In this document: one piece after another, positions 8,562-17,472 of the stretch
How positions within the stretch are numbered: position 1 is the stretch's first letter
Layout of the letters: each line of letters starts with the position of its first letter
From: JALENY01 sp036310185
GTDB taxonomy: Bacteria > Bacillota > Clostridia > Lachnospirales > Lachnospiraceae
Direction of reading: 5' to 3'
DNA: 64,000 bases
Assembly (NCBI GenBank): GCA_036310185.1
Contig: JAXJSH010000018.1
Coordinates: forward strand, 1-64,000
Position numbers and translations under genes: made by a program
Notes under the pieces: generated by a model
What the model saw: only the letters and a program-made list of their open reading frames with translations
The model's database searches: none
Told to the model about the DNA's origin: nothing

Positions 8562-9285
8562 ATTACCGGTGTTTGAAGGTCCGCTGGATCTGTTGCTGCA
8601 CCTGATCGATAAAAATAAAGTCAATATATACGATATTCCCATTGTGGAGATTACGGAACAGTATCTGGAATATATCCGTGAGATGCAGCGGGAAGATCTG
8701 AATATTATGAGTGAGTTCATGGTGATGGCTGCCACGCTCATCGACATCAAATGCCGCATGCTTCTTCCGAAGGAAGTAAACGAAGAGGGCGAGGAAGAAG
8801 ATCCGAGAGCCGAACTGGTTCAGCAGCTGCTGGAATACAAGATGTATAAATATATGTCCTATGAGCTGCGTGACCGCATGAATGAGGCAGCCAGAACTTT
8901 TTATAAAAAAGAATCCATTCCAAAAGAAGTGCAGGCTTATGAACCGCCGGTGAACACGGACGGTCTGCTGGATGGTCTCACGCTGGAACGTCTCCATGAG
9001 ATATATAAGACCATTCTGCGCCGGCAGGAAGATAAGATCGACCCCATTCGAAGCAAGTTCGGAAAGATTGAGAAAGAGGATGTGAGTCTGCCGGAAAAAC
9101 TGGATTTTGTAACACAGTATGCACGGGAACATAAGAAATTCAGCTTTCGCAATCTGCTGGAAAAGCAGCATGGAAAGACACAGGTTATCGTAACCTTTCT
9201 GGCCATACTGGAACTTATGAAATCCGGTGTGATACGCATTCATCAGGAACATACTTTTGATGATATTCTGATCGAATCTGTATGA
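8545..9285 (+). CDS. scpA: Segregation and condensation protein A
   Basis: Kleisin subunit of the bacterial SMC condensin, bridging the SMC heads together with ScpB. The N-terminus PVFEGPLDLLLHLIDKNK is the family hallmark, with DIPIVEITEQYLEYI following and a C-terminal winged-helix region. Length of 246 residues is typical. The ATG lies within the 3' end of the metallophosphoesterase gene, with AGGAGGTG just upstream at 8533-8540. scpB follows after 93 bases, as is usual in Firmicutes. SMC itself is not in this window. Confidence 0.96.
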   Translation: MGIPVKLPVFEGPLDLLLHLIDKNKVNIYDIPIVEITEQYLEYIREMQREDLNIMSEFMVMAATLIDIKCRMLLPKEVNEEGEEEDPRAELVQQLLEYKMYKYMSYELRDRMNEAARTFYKKESIPKEVQAYEPPVNTDGLLDGLTLERLHEIYKTILRRQEDKIDPIRSKFGKIEKEDVSLPEKLDFVTQYAREHKKFSFRNLLEKQHGKTQVIVTFLAILELMKSGVIRIHQEHTFDDILIESV

Positions 9286-9378
9286 GGACAGGAAAAAAGA
9301 GCAGGAAAAAACAGGTTTCTTCTGTTTAAAAAACAGAAATCTGTGCAATGATATAAAGGGAAAACAGGAGAGAAAAAA

Positions 9379-9948
9379 GTGGAAATAAAAAATGCGGAAG
9401 CCGCGATTGAAGCAATTTTATTTGCCTACGGTGACGCGGTAGATGTATCAAAAATAGCAAAAGCAATCGGTCAGGATGTGGAAACCACAAAAAAGATCCT
9501 GCATCACATGATGGATCGCTATGAGGAAGAAGACCGGGGAATCCGGATCATCGAGCTGGAAAAATCCTTTCAGATGTGTACGAAACAGGAATGTTACGAA
9601 TATCTGATCAATATGGCACTGCAGCCCCATAAGGCACATCTTACGGATGTCATGCTGGAGACGCTGTCCATCGTAGCTTACAAACAGCCGGTGACAAAAG
9701 TGGAAATCGAAAAGATCCGCGGTGTAAAGTGCGACCATGCCATAAACAAACTGATCGAATATAATCTGATCAAAGAACTGGGACGTCTGGATGCGCCGGG
9801 ACGTCCGATTCTGTTCGGAACCACGGAAGAATTTTTAAGAAACTTCGGCGTGCAGTCAAAAGATGACCTTCCGGAAATCAGTCCGGTCAAACTGGAGGAT
9901 TTCAAGGCGGAAGTGGAAGAAGAAATGCAGTTAAAGCTGAATGTATAA
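9379..9948 (+). CDS. scpB: Segregation and condensation protein B
   Basis: Winged-helix partner of ScpA in the SMC complex. The 189-residue sequence opens EIKNAEAAIEAILFAYGD and contains TDVMLETLSIVAYKQPVT and IRGVKCDHAINKLIEY, conserved in ScpB. The start is GTG at 9379, with ACAGGAG at 9364-9370 upstream. The gap after scpA holds a perfect 8-bp hairpin without a U-tract (9320-9338). The next gene follows after 18 bases with its ribosome binding site in between. Confidence 0.96.
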   Translation: MEIKNAEAAIEAILFAYGDAVDVSKIAKAIGQDVETTKKILHHMMDRYEEEDRGIRIIELEKSFQMCTKQECYEYLINMALQPHKAHLTDVMLETLSIVAYKQPVTKVEIEKIRGVKCDHAINKLIEYNLIKELGRLDAPGRPILFGTTEEFLRNFGVQSKDDLPEISPVKLEDFKAEVEEEMQLKLNV

Positions 9949-9966
9949 AAAACGGAGGAAATGCAG

Positions 9967-10770
9967 ATGCCCACAACGTATACACATGATGCTTTCGGAA
10001 GGGAGACCTATCAGAAACTTCCGGAAGAGATAAAAGACAGAATCCGTCCGTATAAAAAGCTGTATCTTATCGGTCTGCATGGTCCGGATATTTTCTTTTA
10101 TTACAAGCCGTATATCTTCAAGGGGAACGAGCTTGTCGATTTCGGACATGCCATGCATAAAGAAAAGGCCAGGATCTTTTTCGAAGAAGGCATTAAGACA
10201 TGCAGGGGGACAAATTCTGGAGCATTGATGGCATATCTTATGGGATTTGTATGTCATTATATTCTGGACAGTACCTGTCACCCTTTTGTGGATGAATATG
10301 AACATGCTTCCGGTCTTTCTCATACGGAGATCGAGACGGAGCTGGACCGGTTTTTTATGGAGCGGGATGGAAAAAATCCATTTGCCTATCATCCGGCCTG
10401 CGCTATTGTGGCAGATGATGCGTCGGCAGATGTGATCAGCATGGCTTTTCCGGTGTTTTCTGAAAAACAGATCAGAAAGGCGCTGGAGGGAATGAAGCTG
10501 TACTGCAATATTACAGTTACAGATCAGGAGCGGAAGCGAAAAATGTTTCACAGAATCCTGAAACTGGTCGGAGCCGATGACTATATGGGAAAACGGATTA
10601 TTGAAAAAGAAAAAAATCCAAAATCGGCGGCATCCACCAGAGAACTGGTCCGTTTGTATGAACGGGCACTGGATGAAATCGTGCCGGCAGTCACCAATTT
10701 TTACAGGGCAGTGATGGAAGGAGAAACCTTATCGGAACGATTTGATCAGGATTATTGCAACTATTCATAA
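9967..10770 (+). CDS. Zinc-dependent phospholipase C-family protein
   Basis: The 267-residue sequence has the histidine/aspartate layout of the zinc-dependent phospholipase C fold: YTHDAFG near the start, LHGPDIFFYY, HAMHKEKA, then GFVCHYILDSTCHPF, which resembles the metal-binding core of the family. No signal peptide is seen, unlike secreted clostridial alpha-toxins, so a cytoplasmic role is more likely; substrate unknown. Two in-frame ATGs occur at 9961 and 9967. GGAGG at 9954-9958 sits two bases before the first and eight before the second, so I use 9967. It lies in the scpAB operon, ahead of a second D,D-carboxypeptidase. Confidence 0.82.
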   Translation: MPTTYTHDAFGRETYQKLPEEIKDRIRPYKKLYLIGLHGPDIFFYYKPYIFKGNELVDFGHAMHKEKARIFFEEGIKTCRGTNSGALMAYLMGFVCHYILDSTCHPFVDEYEHASGLSHTEIETELDRFFMERDGKNPFAYHPACAIVADDASADVISMAFPVFSEKQIRKALEGMKLYCNITVTDQERKRKMFHRILKLVGADDYMGKRIIEKEKNPKSAASTRELVRLYERALDEIVPAVTNFYRAVMEGETLSERFDQDYCNYS

Positions 10771-10821
10771 AAAGCAGGACAATGGCATACTTTTTACGTG
10801 AACAGGTTTCGGGAGTATGCG

Positions 10822-12048
10822 ATGAAAAAGATAGCTGTGATTTTTTTGATGGTGCTTGCCCTGGCGGTAAGCCAGATGAATATGGTATATCCAAAAGCGG
10901 ATGTTTATACGGGAATTGAGGAACCGACCGACCTGTATGGACAATCCGCTTTATTAATGGATGCTGATACGGGACGTGTGCTGTTTGAAAAGGATGGTTA
11001 CCGGCGGATGCCCATGGCCAGCACCACGAAGATAATGACCTGTCTGGTGGCACTGGAACAGGCCGATCCGGAGTCCACAGTGACGGTATCTGCACTGGCT
11101 GCTTCCCAGCCAAATGTACAGATGAATATCTGTGAAGGGGAGCAATATCGTCTGATCGACCTTTTGCATGGCCTGATGCTGGAGAGCTATAATGATGTGG
11201 CGGTAGCTGTGGCGGAACATGTGGCCGGTTCTGTGGAAGCCTTTGCAGATCTTATGAATCAGCGGGCGGCGGAGCTTGGATGTACGGACAGTTATTTTAT
11301 TACACCAAACGGTCTGGATGCGGAAGATGAGAATGGCATCCACAGCACTACGGCTCATGATCTTGCCCTTATCCTGTCATGTGCCATAAAAAACGAAACT
11401 TTCCTGGAAATTACGCAGGCTCAGGAATATACGATCACCGAGCTGGAAGGAAAACGCACAGTTACTGCAAATAATCACAATACACTGCTTCAGACCATGG
11501 AAGGGGCGATTTCCGGCAAGACCGGTTTTACAGGAAATGCGGGCTACTGTTATGCCGGAGCGGTGAAAAGGGATGACAGAACCTTTGTGGCAGTGGCATT
11601 GGCCAGTGGGTGGCCGCCCCATAAAACTTATAAATGGAGCGATATGGAAAAGCTTTTTGCGTATGGGTTTGAACATTTTCACTACCACACGTTTCATACT
11701 GGCGAAGTGGTTCTGCCGGAGAGCATTCGGGTTATAAACGGGCAGACAGAAACCATAAGTGCCACAGCAGTTACGGTTCCGTCTATGGAAGAGGAAAGCT
11801 TTTCCGTTCTTTTGCGTGATGATGAAAAAATTGCCATAAAAGTGGAACTTCCGGATGTTTTAACTGCGCCTGTAGAAGAAAAAGAAGAAATCGGCACGAT
11901 TACTTACACGTTAAACGGAGAGCTTATAAAAGAAAAGCCAGTCATTGCAGAAAATGCGGTTCTGGAAAAGAATTTTAAATGGCATATGGAACAAATTTTA
12001 CGTTATTTTTTTGACAAAAATTTACCAGTATTACCAGAATCCTATTGA
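10822..12048 (+). CDS. Serine-type D-Ala-D-Ala carboxypeptidase (peptidase S11), second of two, DacF-like
   Basis: A 408-residue secreted S11 enzyme: signal peptide MKKIAVIFLMVLALAV with cleavage near residue 26, then STTK at 67-70 (nucleophile Ser67), SYN at 122-124 and KTG at 233-235. The conserved SYNDVAVAVAEH segment is typical of DacB/DacF-type enzymes. The C-terminal beta domain ends with a region FKWHMEQILRYFF that may be an amphipathic membrane anchor. The start at 10822 is preceded by CGGGAG; an upstream GTG at 10798 would add eight residues ahead of the signal peptide. B. subtilis also has a D,D-carboxypeptidase gene near scpAB, so the location fits. The stop codon lies in the -35 box of the next promoter. 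Confidence 0.93.
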   Translation: MKKIAVIFLMVLALAVSQMNMVYPKADVYTGIEEPTDLYGQSALLMDADTGRVLFEKDGYRRMPMASTTKIMTCLVALEQADPESTVTVSALAASQPNVQMNICEGEQYRLIDLLHGLMLESYNDVAVAVAEHVAGSVEAFADLMNQRAAELGCTDSYFITPNGLDAEDENGIHSTTAHDLALILSCAIKNETFLEITQAQEYTITELEGKRTVTANNHNTLLQTMEGAISGKTGFTGNAGYCYAGAVKRDDRTFVAVALASGWPPHKTYKWSDMEKLFAYGFEHFHYHTFHTGEVVLPESIRVINGQTETISATAVTVPSMEEESFSVLLRDDEKIAIKVELPDVLTAPVEEKEEIGTITYTLNGELIKEKPVIAENAVLEKNFKWHMEQILRYFFDKNLPVLPESY

Positions 12049-12073
12049 AAATGAAAAAAAATCAAGTTATAAT
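12045..12073 (+). promoter_or_regulatory. Sigma-A promoter of the carboxyltransferase / sodium-pump operon
   Basis: TTGAAA at 12045-12050, 17-base spacer, TATAAT at 12068-12073. The -35 box contains the TGA stop of the preceding carboxypeptidase gene. Leader to the first ATG is about 55 bases. Confidence 0.85.
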
Positions 12074-12133
12074 AAACTAGGTTTATTTTTGTTTTAAAAA
12101 CAATTATGAAATAAAAAATGGAGGGCTGAAGAA

Positions 12134-13564
12134 ATGAGTACAGCACAAAACTTAGCAAGCACAAGAATCGCTTCTTTGCTTGACGCAAACAGTTTTGTTG
12201 AAATCGGTGGACAGATCACTGCCAGAAATACTGATTTCAACTTATCTGCACAGAAAACACCTTCAGACGGCGTCATCACAGGTTACGGTCTGATCGATGG
12301 CAATCTGGTCTATGTTTACAGCCAGGATGTTTCCGTTCTGAAAGGTACCATCGGCGAAATGCATGCGAAAAAGATCGCAAATATTTACGCGCTTGCCATG
12401 AAGACAGGTGCACCGGTAATCGGTCTGATCGACTGCGCAGGTATCCGTCTCCAGGAAGCAACCGATGCACTGAACGGATTTGGTCAGATCTACATGAGCC
12501 AGACCATGGCATCCGGTGTTGTTCCGCAGATTACCGGTATTTTCGGCACATGCGGCGGCGGAATGGCCATGATTCCGGCACTGACTGATTTCACTTTCAT
12601 GGAGGAGAAAAAAGCAAAATTATTTGTAAATGCTCCGAACACACTGGAAGGAAACCGTGCAGAGGTATGTGACACAGCAAGTGCTGCGTTCCAGAGTGAA
12701 GCCGGTCTTGTTGATTTTGTTGGAAGTGAAGAAGAGATTTTTGCTCAGATGAGAGCACTTGTCTGCATGCTTCCGGGCAACAACGAAGACAATGACTCCT
12801 ATGAAGAGTGCAGCGACGATCTGAACCGTGTATGTGCAGATCTGGCAAACTGTGCAGGGGATACATCCATCGCTCTGTCCCGGATCGCTGACAATCATGT
12901 ATTCTTTGAAACAAAGAAAGATTATGCAAAGAGCATGGTAACCGGATTCATCCGCTTAAACGGCATGACCGTAGGCTGCGTTGCAAACCGCAGCGAGATT
13001 TATGATGAAAACGGTGCGAAAGTGGAGTCCTTCAACGGCGAAATGTCTGCAGCGGGCGCTAAGAAAGCGGCTGAGTTTGTATCGTTCTGTGACGCATTCT
13101 CTGTCCCGGTACTTACTCTGGTAAATGTAAAAGGATTCAAAGCCACAAAAGATTCCGAAAAACACATGGCAAAAACAGTTGGAAAACTGATTTATGCTTA
13201 CGCAGACGCAACGGTTCCGAAAGTATCTGTAATCGTAGGTCAGGCATACGGAAGTGCTTACCTTGCAATGAACAGCAAATCCATCGGCGCAGATATCGTT
13301 TATGCATGGCCGACGGCTGAAATCGGCATGATGGATGCTGATATGGCAGCCAAGATCATGTATCCGAACGCAGATGCAGCTGAGATTAATGAAAAAGCAG
13401 CAGAGTATGCGACACTTCAGTCAAGTGTATTGTCTGCAGCAAGAAGAGGTTATGTAGATACCATCATTGAGCCGGAGGATACAAGAAAATATGTCATCGG
13501 CGCTTTTGAAATGTTATTCACAAAGAGAGAAGATCGTCCTGGTAAAAAACACGGTACGGTTTAA
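12134..13564 (+). CDS. Acyl-CoA carboxyltransferase subunit (MmdA / 12S-like)
   Basis: A biotin-dependent carboxyltransferase of the crotonase-like family that includes the alpha subunits of methylmalonyl-CoA and glutaconyl-CoA decarboxylase and the 12S subunit of propionibacterial transcarboxylase. The 476-residue sequence shows the N-domain KTPSDGVITGYGLIDG and LIDCAGIRLQEA, the oxyanion-hole glycines in GTCGGGMAMIPAL, and the C-domain NVKGFKATKDSEKH and GQAYGSAYLAMN. It is somewhat shorter than typical MmdA (about 510). The substrate cannot be decided by eye: methylmalonyl-CoA is the usual assignment. It heads a five-gene operon with a gamma-like subunit, biotin carrier, sodium pump and an OadA-type transferase. 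GGAGG at 12120-12124 precedes the ATG. Confidence 0.85.
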   Translation: MSTAQNLASTRIASLLDANSFVEIGGQITARNTDFNLSAQKTPSDGVITGYGLIDGNLVYVYSQDVSVLKGTIGEMHAKKIANIYALAMKTGAPVIGLIDCAGIRLQEATDALNGFGQIYMSQTMASGVVPQITGIFGTCGGGMAMIPALTDFTFMEEKKAKLFVNAPNTLEGNRAEVCDTASAAFQSEAGLVDFVGSEEEIFAQMRALVCMLPGNNEDNDSYEECSDDLNRVCADLANCAGDTSIALSRIADNHVFFETKKDYAKSMVTGFIRLNGMTVGCVANRSEIYDENGAKVESFNGEMSAAGAKKAAEFVSFCDAFSVPVLTLVNVKGFKATKDSEKHMAKTVGKLIYAYADATVPKVSVIVGQAYGSAYLAMNSKSIGADIVYAWPTAEIGMMDADMAAKIMYPNADAAEINEKAAEYATLQSSVLSAARRGYVDTIIEPEDTRKYVIGAFEMLFTKREDRPGKKHGTV

Positions 13565-13578
13565 GTGAGGTGACCAGG

Positions 13579-14325
13579 ATGAGACAGAAAATAAAAAGTA
13601 TCGGCATTGCGCTCATGATGATTCTGACAATGGCTGCGATGACTGCCTGCGGTTCCAAAACAGAAGATTCTGATACAGAGGTTTCCGCGGAGATCGTAGA
13701 AAGTCTGAAAAGCACAGAGGATGGTCTTCTGGCATCTCTGGCAATGTTTGGCGATGAAGAGATTGCCATGTATCTGGATAGCGATGATTCCTTTACCGTA
13801 TCTGCGATGCAGGCATGGTCAGAAAATAAAGATGAGCTGGGTGCTTATGTGGGAATAAAAGATATTGAAGTAGTTCTGGATGATGATATTTATGTTGCCA
13901 CAGCGGATGTTCAGTTTGAAAAAGCAGATGCCACTGTTTTGATGAATGTGGATGCATCGACAGGCTATCCCACCTATATGAGTATGGAAGTTCAGTATTC
14001 CTTTGGAGAACAGATGAAACAGGCCGGGCTGAATACGCTTATGGGACTTGGAGTTGTATTTACTGTTCTGGCATTCCTTATTCTTATAATCAGTATGTTT
14101 AAATACATCGGCAGAATTGGAGAAAAATCAGAACAGGCAGAGAAAGAAACTCCGAAAGCAATACCGGCAGCAGCACCGGTATCCGAGGATGAAGAACTGG
14201 TGAATGATACGGAACTGGTTGCCGTTATCGCAGCAGCTATTGCGGCAAGCGAAAATACTTCCACAGACAGTTTTGTAGTGCGTTCAATCAGACGTAAACC
14301 AAACAACAAATGGCAGAGAGCCTAA
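13579..14325 (+). CDS. OadG/MmdD-like gamma subunit with lipoprotein-like N-terminal domain
   Basis: The C-terminal half looks like the gamma/delta subunit of sodium-pumping decarboxylases: one membrane segment at residues 155-175, then ELVAVIAAAIAA and a basic end VRSIRRKPNNKW, which normally holds the carboxyltransferase on the membrane. The N-terminal half is unusual: a signal sequence with a lipobox ending MTAC at residue 24 and about 125 residues predicted outside the cell, rich in Asp and Glu. Typical gamma subunits are about 80-120 residues, so this 248-residue version carries an extra extracytoplasmic domain. I use ATG 13579 with GAGGTG at 13567-13572; a GTG at 13570 would add only three residues. 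Confidence 0.75.
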   Translation: MRQKIKSIGIALMMILTMAAMTACGSKTEDSDTEVSAEIVESLKSTEDGLLASLAMFGDEEIAMYLDSDDSFTVSAMQAWSENKDELGAYVGIKDIEVVLDDDIYVATADVQFEKADATVLMNVDASTGYPTYMSMEVQYSFGEQMKQAGLNTLMGLGVVFTVLAFLILIISMFKYIGRIGEKSEQAEKETPKAIPAAAPVSEDEELVNDTELVAVIAAAIAASENTSTDSFVVRSIRRKPNNKWQRA

Positions 14326-14343
14326 TGACAGGAGGAAACAAGG

Positions 14344-14715
14344 ATGAAAAATTATACAATCACCGTAAACGGTAATGTTTATAATGTAACAGTTGAAGAA
14401 GGAACAACAAAAGGCGTGGTTCAGGCAGCTGCTCCTGCAGCGGCTCCGAAAGCAGCCCCGGCAGCTCCGGCTCCGAAGGCAGCAGCTCCGGCTGCAGCAG
14501 GCGGTGTAACGGTAAGCGCATCTGTTCCTGGTAAAGTATTCAAAGTAGAAGCAAGTGTGGGACAGGCAGTAAAAGCAGGTGATGCGATCGTTATTCTGGA
14601 AGCAATGAAAATGGAAATTCCGGTCGTTGCTCCGCAGGATGGTACTGTTGCAAGCATTAACGTATCCGTTGGTGACGCAGTAGAAAACGGTGATGTTCTG
14701 GCTACTATGAACTAG
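14344..14715 (+). CDS. Biotin carboxyl carrier protein of the decarboxylase / transcarboxylase (1.3S-like)
   Basis: A 123-residue biotinyl protein. An N-terminal beta segment (KNYTITVNGNVYNVTVEEG) is followed by an alanine/proline linker at residues 28-53 and a biotinyl domain with VILEAMKMEIP, where Lys89 is the biotin attachment site. It shuttles carboxyl groups between carboxyltransferase sites and the membrane pump. It is the only biotin carrier in the operon, and neither neighbouring transferase has its own biotinyl domain, so it must serve both. AGGAGG-type ribosome binding sequence at 14331-14335. Confidence 0.93.
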   Translation: MKNYTITVNGNVYNVTVEEGTTKGVVQAAAPAAAPKAAPAAPAPKAAAPAAAGGVTVSASVPGKVFKVEASVGQAVKAGDAIVILEAMKMEIPVVAPQDGTVASINVSVGDAVENGDVLATMN

Positions 14716-14753
14716 TCTGATTCAGAAACCCGATGACCATAGGAGGTATTTAA

Positions 14754-15911
14754 ATGTCTTACGTAACAGAAACATTGTCAAATCTTTTACACCAGACAGC
14801 CTTTTTAAACCTTGAATGGGGTAACTACCTCATGATCGGTGTTGCCTGTGTGTTTTTGTATCTGGCAATCAAACATGGTTTTGAGCCCCTTCTGCTTGTG
14901 CCGATTGCATTCGGTATGCTGCTGGTAAATATCTATCCGGATATTATGGCAGAACCCTATGTGGATGCAGCCGGTATTGAGCATGCAGGCGGTTTGCTGT
15001 ATTATTTCTTCTTGATGGATGAATGGAGTATCCTGCCGTCTCTGATTTTCATGGGTGTAGGTGCAATGACTGACTTCGGTCCGCTGATCGCGAATCCGAA
15101 AAGTTTCCTTTTAGGGGCAGCGGCTCAGTTAGGTATCTATGTAGCTTATTTCCTTGCCATCGTTATGGGATTTTCAGGAAAAGCTGCAGCAGCTATTTCC
15201 ATCATCGGTGGTGCAGATGGTCCGACTTCCATCTTCCTTGCCGGTAAGCTTGGACAGACCGCTTTGATGGGACCGATTGCGGTGGCCGCATATTCTTATA
15301 TGTCTCTGGTGCCGATCATTCAGCCGCCGATCATGAAACTTCTGACCACAGAAGAAGAACGTAAAATCAAAATGGAACAGCTTCGTCCGGTATCCAAACT
15401 GGAAAAAATCCTGTTCCCGATCGTTATCACGATTGTAGTATGTCTGATTCTTCCGAGTACCGCACCGCTGGTAGGTATGCTGATGCTCGGTAACCTGTTC
15501 AGAGAATCCGGCGTTGTAAAACAGCTGACAGAGACTGCTTCCAATGCACTTATGTATATCGTAGTTATCCTTCTGGGTACTTCTGTAGGTGCAAGTACAA
15601 GTGCAGAAGCATTCCTGAATCTGAATACTCTGAAAATCGTAGCTCTCGGTCTTGTGGCATTTGCATTTGGTACAGCCGGTGGTGCTCTTTTAGGTAAACT
15701 GATGTGCAGGCTGAGCGGCGGCAAGATCAATCCGCTGATCGGTTCGGCAGGTGTATCTGCGGTACCTATGGCAGCACGTGTATCCCAGAAGGTTGGTGCA
15801 GAAGCAGATCCGACCAACTTCCTTCTGATGCATGCGATGGGTCCGAACGTTGCAGGTGTTATCGGTACTGCGGTAGCAGCCGGTACATTCATGGCTATCT
15901 TTGGTGTATAA
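14754..15911 (+). CDS. oadB: Sodium-translocating decarboxylase beta subunit
   Basis: Integral membrane protein that decarboxylates carboxybiotin and couples this to sodium export. At 385 residues it has many hydrophobic segments and the two signature regions: GGADGPTSIFLAGKLG, with the aspartate used for sodium binding, and GSAGVSAVPMAARVSQ plus HAMGPNVAGVIGTAVAAG near the C-terminus. OadB, MmdB and GcdB are nearly interchangeable in sequence, so the symbol does not settle the substrate. It lies between the biotin carrier and the OadA-type transferase; ribosome binding sequence AGGAGG at 14741-14746. Confidence 0.94.
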   Translation: MSYVTETLSNLLHQTAFLNLEWGNYLMIGVACVFLYLAIKHGFEPLLLVPIAFGMLLVNIYPDIMAEPYVDAAGIEHAGGLLYYFFLMDEWSILPSLIFMGVGAMTDFGPLIANPKSFLLGAAAQLGIYVAYFLAIVMGFSGKAAAAISIIGGADGPTSIFLAGKLGQTALMGPIAVAAYSYMSLVPIIQPPIMKLLTTEEERKIKMEQLRPVSKLEKILFPIVITIVVCLILPSTAPLVGMLMLGNLFRESGVVKQLTETASNALMYIVVILLGTSVGASTSAEAFLNLNTLKIVALGLVAFAFGTAGGALLGKLMCRLSGGKINPLIGSAGVSAVPMAARVSQKVGAEADPTNFLLMHAMGPNVAGVIGTAVAAGTFMAIFGV

Positions 15912-15933
15912 CCTATAATGGAGGATAAATAAA

Positions 15934-17343
15934 ATGGCAGACGTAAAAAAACCGATTAAAATAACGGAAACCATTCTGCGTGATGCGCATCAGTCTCTGA
16001 TCGCAACAAGAATGACCACAGAGCAGATGCTTCCGATCGTTGAAAAAATGGATAAAGTAGGTTACCACTCCGTAGAATGCTGGGGCGGAGCTACTTTTGA
16101 CGCATCCATCCGTTTCCTGAAAGAAGATCCCTGGGAAAGGCTTCGCAAATTCCGTGATGGATTCAAAAATACAAAATTACAGATGTTGTTCCGCGGACAG
16201 AATATTCTGGGATATCGTCCGTACGCAGACGATGTAGTAGAATACTTCGTTCAGAAATCTGTTGCAAATGGTATTGATATCATCCGTATCTTTGACTGTC
16301 TGAACGATCTGCGCAACCTGCAGACAGCAGTTTCCGCAGCAAACAAAGAAAAAGCAGACGCACAGGTAGCTCTTTCCTACACACTCGGTGATGCCTATAC
16401 ACTTGAGTATTGGACAAAGATTGCAAAACAGGTAGAAGAGATGGGTGCTACTTCTCTGTGTATCAAAGATATGGCTGGTCTTCTTGTGCCGTACAAAGCA
16501 ACAGAGCTGGTAAAAGCACTGAAAGAGACTGTTAAGATTCCGATTCAGCTGCATACACACTATACTTCCGGTGTAGCTTCCATGACATACTTAAAAGCAG
16601 TTGAGGCAGGGGTAGACGTAATCGACTGTGCTATGTCACCCTTCGCACTTGGTACATCCCAGCCGGCTACTGAGGTTATGGTTGAAACGTTCAAAGGTAC
16701 GCAGTACGATACCGGATATGATCAGAACCTTCTGGCTGAAATTGCAGATTACTTCCGTCCGATCCGTGACGAGGCACTTGAAAGCGGCCTTCTGAATCCG
16801 AAGAACATGGGTGTCAACATCAAAACCCTGTTATATCAGGTACCGGGCGGTATGCTTTCCAACCTGACTTCTCAGCTGAAAGAACAGCATGCAGAAGACA
16901 AATTCTATGATGTACTGGAAGAAGTTCCGAAGGTGCGTAAAGACCTGGGTGAACCGCCTCTGGTAACACCGTCTTCCCAGATCGTAGGTACACAGGCAGT
17001 ATTTAATGTACTGATGGGTGAACGCTACAAGATGGTAACAAAAGAGACAAAAGACGTTTTATCCGGCAAATACGGTGCAACCGTAAAACCGTTTAACAAA
17101 GAAGTACAGAAGAAATGTATCGGTGATACAGAACCGATCACATGCCGTTATGCTGACCTTCTCGAACCGGAACTGGACAAACTGGAAAAAGAGATGGCTC
17201 AGTACAAAGAGCAGGATGAAGACGTACTGTCTTACGCACTGTTCCCACAGGTAGCTACTGACTTCTTCAAATACCGCGATGCGCAGAAAACAAAAGTAGA
17301 TGCTTCCGTAGCAGATACAGAAAATGGAGCATATCCGGTATAA
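15934..17343 (+). CDS. Oxaloacetate/pyruvate carboxyltransferase subunit (OadA / 5S-like) without biotin domain
   Basis: TIM-barrel carboxyltransferase acting on oxaloacetate or pyruvate. The 469-residue sequence begins ITETILRDAHQSLIATR and contains VECWGGATFD, MLFRGQNILGYR (catalytic Arg region), RIFDCLNDLRN and the metal-binding LHTHYTSG. It stops before the C-terminal biotinyl domain found in full-length OadA (about 590-600 residues), so it resembles the 5S subunit of transcarboxylase or a split OadA and must use the separate biotin carrier encoded at 14344. It is the last gene of the operon; a hairpin and U-tract follow at 17426-17457. GGAGG at 15920-15924 precedes the ATG. Confidence 0.92.
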   Translation: MADVKKPIKITETILRDAHQSLIATRMTTEQMLPIVEKMDKVGYHSVECWGGATFDASIRFLKEDPWERLRKFRDGFKNTKLQMLFRGQNILGYRPYADDVVEYFVQKSVANGIDIIRIFDCLNDLRNLQTAVSAANKEKADAQVALSYTLGDAYTLEYWTKIAKQVEEMGATSLCIKDMAGLLVPYKATELVKALKETVKIPIQLHTHYTSGVASMTYLKAVEAGVDVIDCAMSPFALGTSQPATEVMVETFKGTQYDTGYDQNLLAEIADYFRPIRDEALESGLLNPKNMGVNIKTLLYQVPGGMLSNLTSQLKEQHAEDKFYDVLEEVPKVRKDLGEPPLVTPSSQIVGTQAVFNVLMGERYKMVTKETKDVLSGKYGATVKPFNKEVQKKCIGDTEPITCRYADLLEPELDKLEKEMAQYKEQDEDVLSYALFPQVATDFFKYRDAQKTKVDASVADTENGAYPV

Positions 17344-17425
17344 GATCTGCAGTGAAGCAGAATCAGATAACTGCAAAGCAGATATTTGATCCATGTATGC
17401 GGATCATGTTTTATCAAAATGACTA

Positions 17426-17457
17426 CAGGGGATGTGGGATACTGCATCCCCTGTTTT
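17426..17457 (+). terminator. Terminator after the carboxyltransferase operon
   Basis: CAGGGGATG (17426-17434) pairs with CATCCCCTG (17445-17453), ten-base loop, followed by TTTT. A smaller hairpin, TGATCC/GGATCA at 17387-17406, lies just before it. Confidence 0.75.
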
Positions 17458-17472
17458 ACCGTTGAGGTGCCT

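Noticed and set aside
9320..9338. Perfect 8-bp hairpin between scpA and scpB as a terminator
   Set aside because: No U-tract follows and both genes are expected in one operon.
6492..12048. Recent duplication of D,D-carboxypeptidase genes
   Set aside because: The two proteins share only the S11 motifs and differ across most of their length (SGN versus SYN, different signal peptides and C-termini).
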